6,922 nucleotides of DNA from Planctomycetota bacterium (lineage in GTDB: Bacteria; Planctomycetota; Phycisphaerae; WQYP01): contig JAKAYZ010000113.1 in NCBI GenBank assembly GCA_021816165.1, forward strand, positions 1 to 6,922, given 5' to 3'. The translations under genes and the position numbers were made by a program. Positions 5,722 to 6,922 of the stretch are shown here, in pieces; position 1 is the stretch's first letter, and each line of letters begins with the position of its first letter. Under the pieces are notes generated by a model that saw nothing but the letters and a program-made list of their open reading frames with translations, was not told the origin of the DNA and ran no database searches.

Positions 5722-6922
5722 TTATTCGTAGCGCAAAGCTTCAATGGGGTCGAGACGGGAAGCCTTCCAGGCCGGGTAATATCCAAATATCAGCCCCACC
5801 ACCACCGATACAACAACCGATGCCACCATGGCCGGAACGGACAATTCAATGGGCCAATGCAGCGCCACTTTCACCGCACTGGAAAGCCCCTGGCCAAATA
5901 GTATTCCCAGCGCTCCGCCAAAGAGACACAGGACAATGGCCTCAAGAATAAACTGGCTTAAAATATCCGCGGGCCGGGCGCCAATGGCCATGCGCAGGCC
6001 GATTTCCCGCGTGCGTTCGGTAACGGAAACCAGCATGATATTCATAATGCCCACGCCGCCGACCATCAGGGAAATCAGCGCCACTCCGGTAAGCAGATTG
6101 GTCATTAACTGCGACGTGTGTCCCAGGGCATTGGAAATTTCGGTCATGTTTCGGATATTAAAGTCGTTGGGCTGGCCCCGCCGCAGATGATGCCGCTGCC
6201 GCAACAGCGCCACAACTTCCGCGGTGGCCTGCGGAATTTCGGCACCCGACGACACCGACACCAGAATCGCGTTAACATTGGGAAAACTCACCGGCTGGGG
6301 GAAATCCTGCTGCTGGGTTGCCGAGGGAACAGGATACAGATTCTGTGAGGTTTCCGGATACAACTGATCGGTGGAGAATGTGGATGCTGTCCCCGCGGCG
6401 CTCTGATTCTGATTCTGCAGCGCGGTGCCAGATACACGATATTTCATGGTGGTCCAGGGCATGACGATAATATCATCCTGATCCATCCCCATCATGTTGG
6501 CTCCCTTCTGGCTTAATACGCCGATAACCCGCAATGGCACGTGATTCACCAGAATGGTTTTGTCCAGAGGTTTTCCGCTGGGGAATAATTCCTTGACATC
6601 CGTTGCCCCCAGAATGCAGACCTGATTGGCGCCGTCCACCTCTTCGGTGCCGAAAGCGCGACCCTCGGCCAGCGACCAATTCCGGATTTTCAGGTAGGTC
6701 GGCGTGGTGCCCACCAAAAACTGCGGCACCCAGTTCAGGCTGCCGCGCACAACCTGCATCCGGCCGTTGACCACGGGGGCGACGCTGGAAACGGAGGGAC
6801 ATTCACGTTCAATAGCGGAGGCATCGGCGGAAGTCAGTGTGACCGAACTGCCCTCGCCGAAACTTACGCCCGAGCTTGCGGCCTGTCCCGGCAATATAAT
6901 TAACTCATTGGCGCCCATGTCG
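5722..6922 (-). CDS. macB: MacB-type ABC transporter permease, C-terminal part (runs off the right edge)
   Basis: About 400 residues are visible, with the 5' end outside the window. The reading frame stays open to the edge, and the text at the edge (D-MGANELIILPG) matches the point just after the first membrane helix in MacB, so the ATG at 6916-6918 is internal. A periplasmic core domain (about 1-260, counting from that Met) is followed by an FtsX-type domain with three helices at about 273-297, 325-345 and 362-382. The coupling motif TERTREIGLRMAIGAR and the ending DPIEALRYE are typical. MacB is a mechanotransmission pump component that drives export through MacA and an outer-membrane channel. 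The ATPase may be fused upstream or separate; it is not visible. Residues about 165-212 form a Gln/Asn/Ser/Thr-rich insertion. The outer-membrane factor follows 24 bases downstream. Confidence 0.92.
   Translation of the reverse strand, partial: DMGANELIILPGQAASSGVSFGEGSSVTLTSADASAIERECPSVSSVAPVVNGRMQVVRGSLNWVPQFLVGTTPTYLKIRNWSLAEGRAFGTEEVDGANQVCILGATDVKELFPSGKPLDKTILVNHVPLRVIGVLSQKGANMMGMDQDDIIVMPWTTMKYRVSGTALQNQNQSAAGTASTFSTDQLYPETSQNLYPVPSATQQQDFPQPVSFPNVNAILVSVSSGAEIPQATAEVVALLRQRHHLRRGQPNDFNIRNMTEISNALGHTSQLMTNLLTGVALISLMVGGVGIMNIMLVSVTERTREIGLRMAIGARPADILSQFILEAIVLCLFGGALGILFGQGLSSAVKVALHWPIELSVPAMVASVVVSVVVGLIFGYYPAWKASRLDPIEALRYE

Noticed and set aside
1..6922. CRISPR array, tRNA or rRNA gene, insertion sequence with transposase, or phage attachment site
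   Set aside because: I found no regularly spaced repeats with unique spacers, no cloverleaf or rRNA sequence, no transposase and no terminal inverted repeats with target duplications. The only tandem array has no spacers.

Overview
The window looks like a bacterial chromosome fragment from a diderm (Gram-negative-type) organism. It encodes an outer-membrane efflux lipoprotein and a MacB-type transporter that would serve it. A planctomycete, perhaps Phycisphaerae-like, is the best guess, and an acidobacterium is the alternative. The guess rests on the DUF3467 protein, on the look of the 159-residue hypothetical protein, and on an interspersed repeat around 2563-2588 that I recall from planctomycete and acidobacterial genomes. 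This is recall and inference, not a search result.

Left part (1-2808), accessory in character. A hipBA-type toxin-antitoxin operon is read leftwards: hipB (302-616) overlaps hipA (305 to beyond position 1) by an ATGA. It has a recognisable promoter, with two near-identical 20-base boxes 41 bp apart that are probably HipB operators. Divergent from it, a strong-looking promoter with a 14-bp perfect palindrome drives a 159-residue protein of unknown function (930-1409). After about 390 bp without a convincing gene comes a membrane-anchored NERD-domain (nuclease-related) protein (1796-2440). A non-coding stretch then holds a REP-like sequence fused to three 24-bp tandem repeats, followed by a candidate promoter.

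Right part (2809-6922), more housekeeping in character. A small DUF3467 protein (2809-3156) and a family 4-like uracil-DNA glycosylase (3186-4166) are probably co-transcribed rightwards. The glycosylase keeps its active-site motifs but has no cysteine at all, so none of the four ligands that hold the [4Fe-4S] cluster in this family. Converging on it from the right is a leftward efflux operon: the C-terminal part of a MacB-type ABC permease (from beyond 6922 down to 5722), then a NodT/OprM-type outer-membrane factor (5697-4201). The MacA-like adaptor and the MacB ATPase would lie beyond the right edge.

How the genes work together: HipA and HipB form a self-regulated growth-control module. MacB and the outer-membrane factor would be the inner and outer parts of one tripartite export pump. 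The glycosylase would start base-excision repair of uracil in DNA. I do not see a clearly new multi-gene system. The cysteine-free glycosylase is the observation most worth following.
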